6,685 bases of DNA from Planctomycetota bacterium (GTDB lineage Bacteria > Planctomycetota > UBA1135 > UBA2386), in the NCBI GenBank assembly GCA_020425885.1, contig JAGQRA010000810.1:1-6685 (forward strand), given 5' to 3'. The notes under the pieces were generated by a model. That model searched no databases. It worked only from the letters and a program-made list of their open reading frames with translations, and was not told where the DNA came from. The translations under genes were made by a program, and so were the position numbers. This document shows positions 4,912 through 6,685 of this stretch, one piece after another. Each line of letters starts with the position of its first letter. The stretch's first letter is position 1.

Positions 4912-6685
4912 ATGCACCGATCCCGTTCCGGCCGAAGGCCGTACCCCCTCACCCTCCCGCTGTCGATGCTCGCCGTGGCGGCCAGCCTCCCGGCCCAGAT
5001 GTTCGGCAACGACGAGTTCGCGCGCAAGCCAGGGCCGCGACCCGACCACACCATCTTCAGCCCGCTCGACCTGCCGGCCCCCAACCGCATGCGCACAGGC
5101 TCGGGCGCGCCGGGGCCCGACTACTGGCAACAGCAGGTCGACTACCGCATCGACGTCGCGCTCGAACCCGAGACCCGAACCGTCAGGGGCCAGGAGCGCG
5201 TCACCTACCACAACAACTCGCCCGATCCGCTCGACTACCTCTGGGTCCACCTCGAGCAGAACATCCTGAAGCCCGACAGCATCGGCGCGCTGACCGACGG
5301 CGGCGCCGCCGTCGGCGGCCCGTCGGACGCGGGCGCGGGTGTGGTGGTCGCCGCGGTCACCGCCGGCGGCCAGCCGCTCGAGCATCACGTCTACGACACC
5401 TTGATGCGGGTCCACCTGCCCGCCCCGCTGCCGCCGGGCAGCCGCTTCGAGTGCGACATCGGCTGGTCGTTCCAGGTTCCGGACCGCGTGTTCCGCCGCT
5501 ACGGCACGATGCAGGTCTCGAAGGGCACGATCTGGGAGCTGGCGCAGTGGTTCCCGGCGGTCGCGGTCTACGACGATGTCCACGGCTGGAACACGCTGCC
5601 CTACCTCGGCACCGGCGAGTTCTACACCAACTTCGGCAACTACGAGCTCAACATCACGGCGCCGCGCGATCACCTCGTCGTCGCCACCGGCGTGCTGCAG
5701 AACCCGCGCGAGGTCTACACCGCGACCCAGCTGCAGCGGCTGGCCAAGGCCCGGCAGAGCGCCGAGACGGTGATGATCCGCACCGCCGACGAGGTCGGCG
5801 ACCCGAGCAGTCGGCCGGCCGGCTCCGGCCCGCTGACCTGGCGCTTCCGCAGCGAGAACGTGCGCACCGTCGCCTTCGCGTCCTCCGAGGCGTTCCTGCT
5901 CGACGCCGCCGGCTACGGCGACACCCTGGTGCAGTCGGCCTATTCCGAGGACTCGCTGCCGGTGTGGGGCAAGTCGACGGCGATGCTGCGGGCCGCCATC
6001 GCCGGCTACAGCGAGCGCATCCACCCGTACCCGTATCCGGTCGCGACCAACGTCGGCGGCGTCGAGGGCGGCATGGAGTACCCGATGATCATCTTCTGCA
6101 GCGGCCGCAACCGGAAGAGCGAGGGCGGTCTCTACGGGGTGACGACGCACGAGATCGGCCACAACTGGTTCCCGATGCTGGTCAACACCGACGAGCGCCG
6201 TCACGCCTGGATGGACGAGGGCTTCAACACCTTCATCAACGAGTACTCGACCGCGGACTGGTTCAAGGGCAAGGGCCCCGGCAAGACCGGCACCTACGCC
6301 GGCATGATGCGCATGCCCGGCGTGCCGATCGTCACCCAGGCCGACCGCCTCAACGGTCTGCAGCTCGGCCTGCTGCAGTACAAGAAGACCGGCGTCGGCA
6401 TGCAGATCCTGCGCGAGTACGTGCTCGGCGAGGAGCGCTTCGATTTCGCCTTCCGCACCTACGTCAGGCGCTGGGCGTTCAAGTCGCCGCAGCCGGCCGA
6501 CTTCTTCCGCACCATGGAGGATGCGGCCGGCATGGACCTCGCCTGGTTCTGGCGCGGCTGGTTCCTCGAAGACGCGATGCTCGACCAGGCGATCGACTCG
6601 GTGCGCCAGGCGACGAAGCGACGCGGCGCGCAGATCACCTTCATCAACAACGAGCGCATGGTGATGCCGCTGTCGTTCGAGGTCG
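4912..6685 (+). CDS. Secreted M1-family (gluzincin) zinc metallopeptidase, 3' end outside window
   Basis: M1 enzymes are zinc aminopeptidases that trim N-terminal residues from peptides. The first 591 residues are visible. A signal peptide fits residues 1-28: basic MHRSRSGRR, a hydrophobic stretch LTLPLSMLAVAASL, and probable cleavage after LPA28 before Q29, so the enzyme acts outside the cytoplasm. The M1 N-terminal beta domain follows (VTYHNNSPDPLDYLWVHLEQN, about residues 95-120). The catalytic domain has G-G-M-E-Y at 386-390 in place of the classical GAMEN exopeptidase motif, with E389 as the likely N-terminus-binding Glu. The zinc site is HEIGH (H413, E414, H417) with E436 in WMDEG, exactly 18 residues after the second His. 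Y490 in QYKKTG is the likely transition-state Tyr. The C-terminal helical part is cut by the window edge. The start at ATG 4912 is chosen for the signal peptide; an in-frame GTG at 4888 is possible. Neither has a clear Shine-Dalgarno. Substrate unknown. Confidence 0.93.
   Translation, partial: MHRSRSGRRPYPLTLPLSMLAVAASLPAQMFGNDEFARKPGPRPDHTIFSPLDLPAPNRMRTGSGAPGPDYWQQQVDYRIDVALEPETRTVRGQERVTYHNNSPDPLDYLWVHLEQNILKPDSIGALTDGGAAVGGPSDAGAGVVVAAVTAGGQPLEHHVYDTLMRVHLPAPLPPGSRFECDIGWSFQVPDRVFRRYGTMQVSKGTIWELAQWFPAVAVYDDVHGWNTLPYLGTGEFYTNFGNYELNITAPRDHLVVATGVLQNPREVYTATQLQRLAKARQSAETVMIRTADEVGDPSSRPAGSGPLTWRFRSENVRTVAFASSEAFLLDAAGYGDTLVQSAYSEDSLPVWGKSTAMLRAAIAGYSERIHPYPYPVATNVGGVEGGMEYPMIIFCSGRNRKSEGGLYGVTTHEIGHNWFPMLVNTDERRHAWMDEGFNTFINEYSTADWFKGKGPGKTGTYAGMMRMPGVPIVTQADRLNGLQLGLLQYKKTGVGMQILREYVLGEERFDFAFRTYVRRWAFKSPQPADFFRTMEDAAGMDLAWFWRGWFLEDAMLDQAIDSVRQATKRRGAQITFINNERMVMPLSFEV

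Noticed and set aside
4912..4960. Twin-arginine (Tat) signal on the M1 peptidase (RR at residues 8-9)
   Set aside because: The residues after RR are PYPL and do not fit the S/T-RR-x-F-L-K consensus well; a Sec signal is the simpler reading.
4864..6204. 446-codon minus-strand frame opposite the M1 peptidase
   Set aside because: Compositionally biased, with no motif, and opposite a gene with a complete zinc-binding site.

Overview
This 6.7 kb window is a very GC-rich (about two thirds or more G+C by eye), densely coded piece of bacterial chromosome. It holds four genes: two partial ones at the edges and two complete ones. An lpxB fragment (lipid A synthesis) means the host has, or descends from, an outer-membrane lineage. 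The lipobox protein with an Ig-like/FN3/CBM9-like layout, the roughly 600-residue UbiD and the G+C content would fit a Planctomycetota-like (or Acidobacteriota/Myxococcota-like) bacterium. That placement is inference; no rRNA or other phylogenetic marker is present.

Layout. (1) Positions 1-344, plus strand: the C-terminal 113 residues of lipid-A-disaccharide synthase LpxB. (2) Positions 341-2146, plus strand: a complete 601-residue UbiD-family decarboxylase. Its start codon overlaps the lpxB stop (ATGA) behind a GGAG ribosome binding site, so the two are probably co-transcribed and translationally coupled. (3) Positions 2151-4655, minus strand: an 834-residue predicted lipoprotein, convergent with ubiD with only 4 nt between the stop codons. 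It has an N-terminal Ig-like domain, a GH114/TM1410-like TIM-barrel glycosidase domain, an FN3-like domain and a C-terminal CBM9/DOMON-like domain. (4) Positions 4656-4911: a divergent intergenic region with a 7-bp inverted repeat and a 13-bp direct repeat. (5) Position 4912 to the window end, plus strand: a secreted M1-family (gluzincin) metallopeptidase, truncated by the window edge.

How the genes fit together. lpxB-ubiD is an envelope/quinone housekeeping pair: lipid A assembly, and a prenylated-FMN decarboxylase probably acting in menaquinone or ubiquinone synthesis. The other two proteins are both predicted to be exported, one as an anchored glycan hydrolase and one as a zinc peptidase. 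They share a divergent control region, which suggests but does not prove a common role in extracellular polymer or peptide turnover. I see no mobile element, CRISPR array, tRNA or rRNA, and no clear sign of a new multi-gene system. The least routine item is the multidomain GH114-like lipoprotein.
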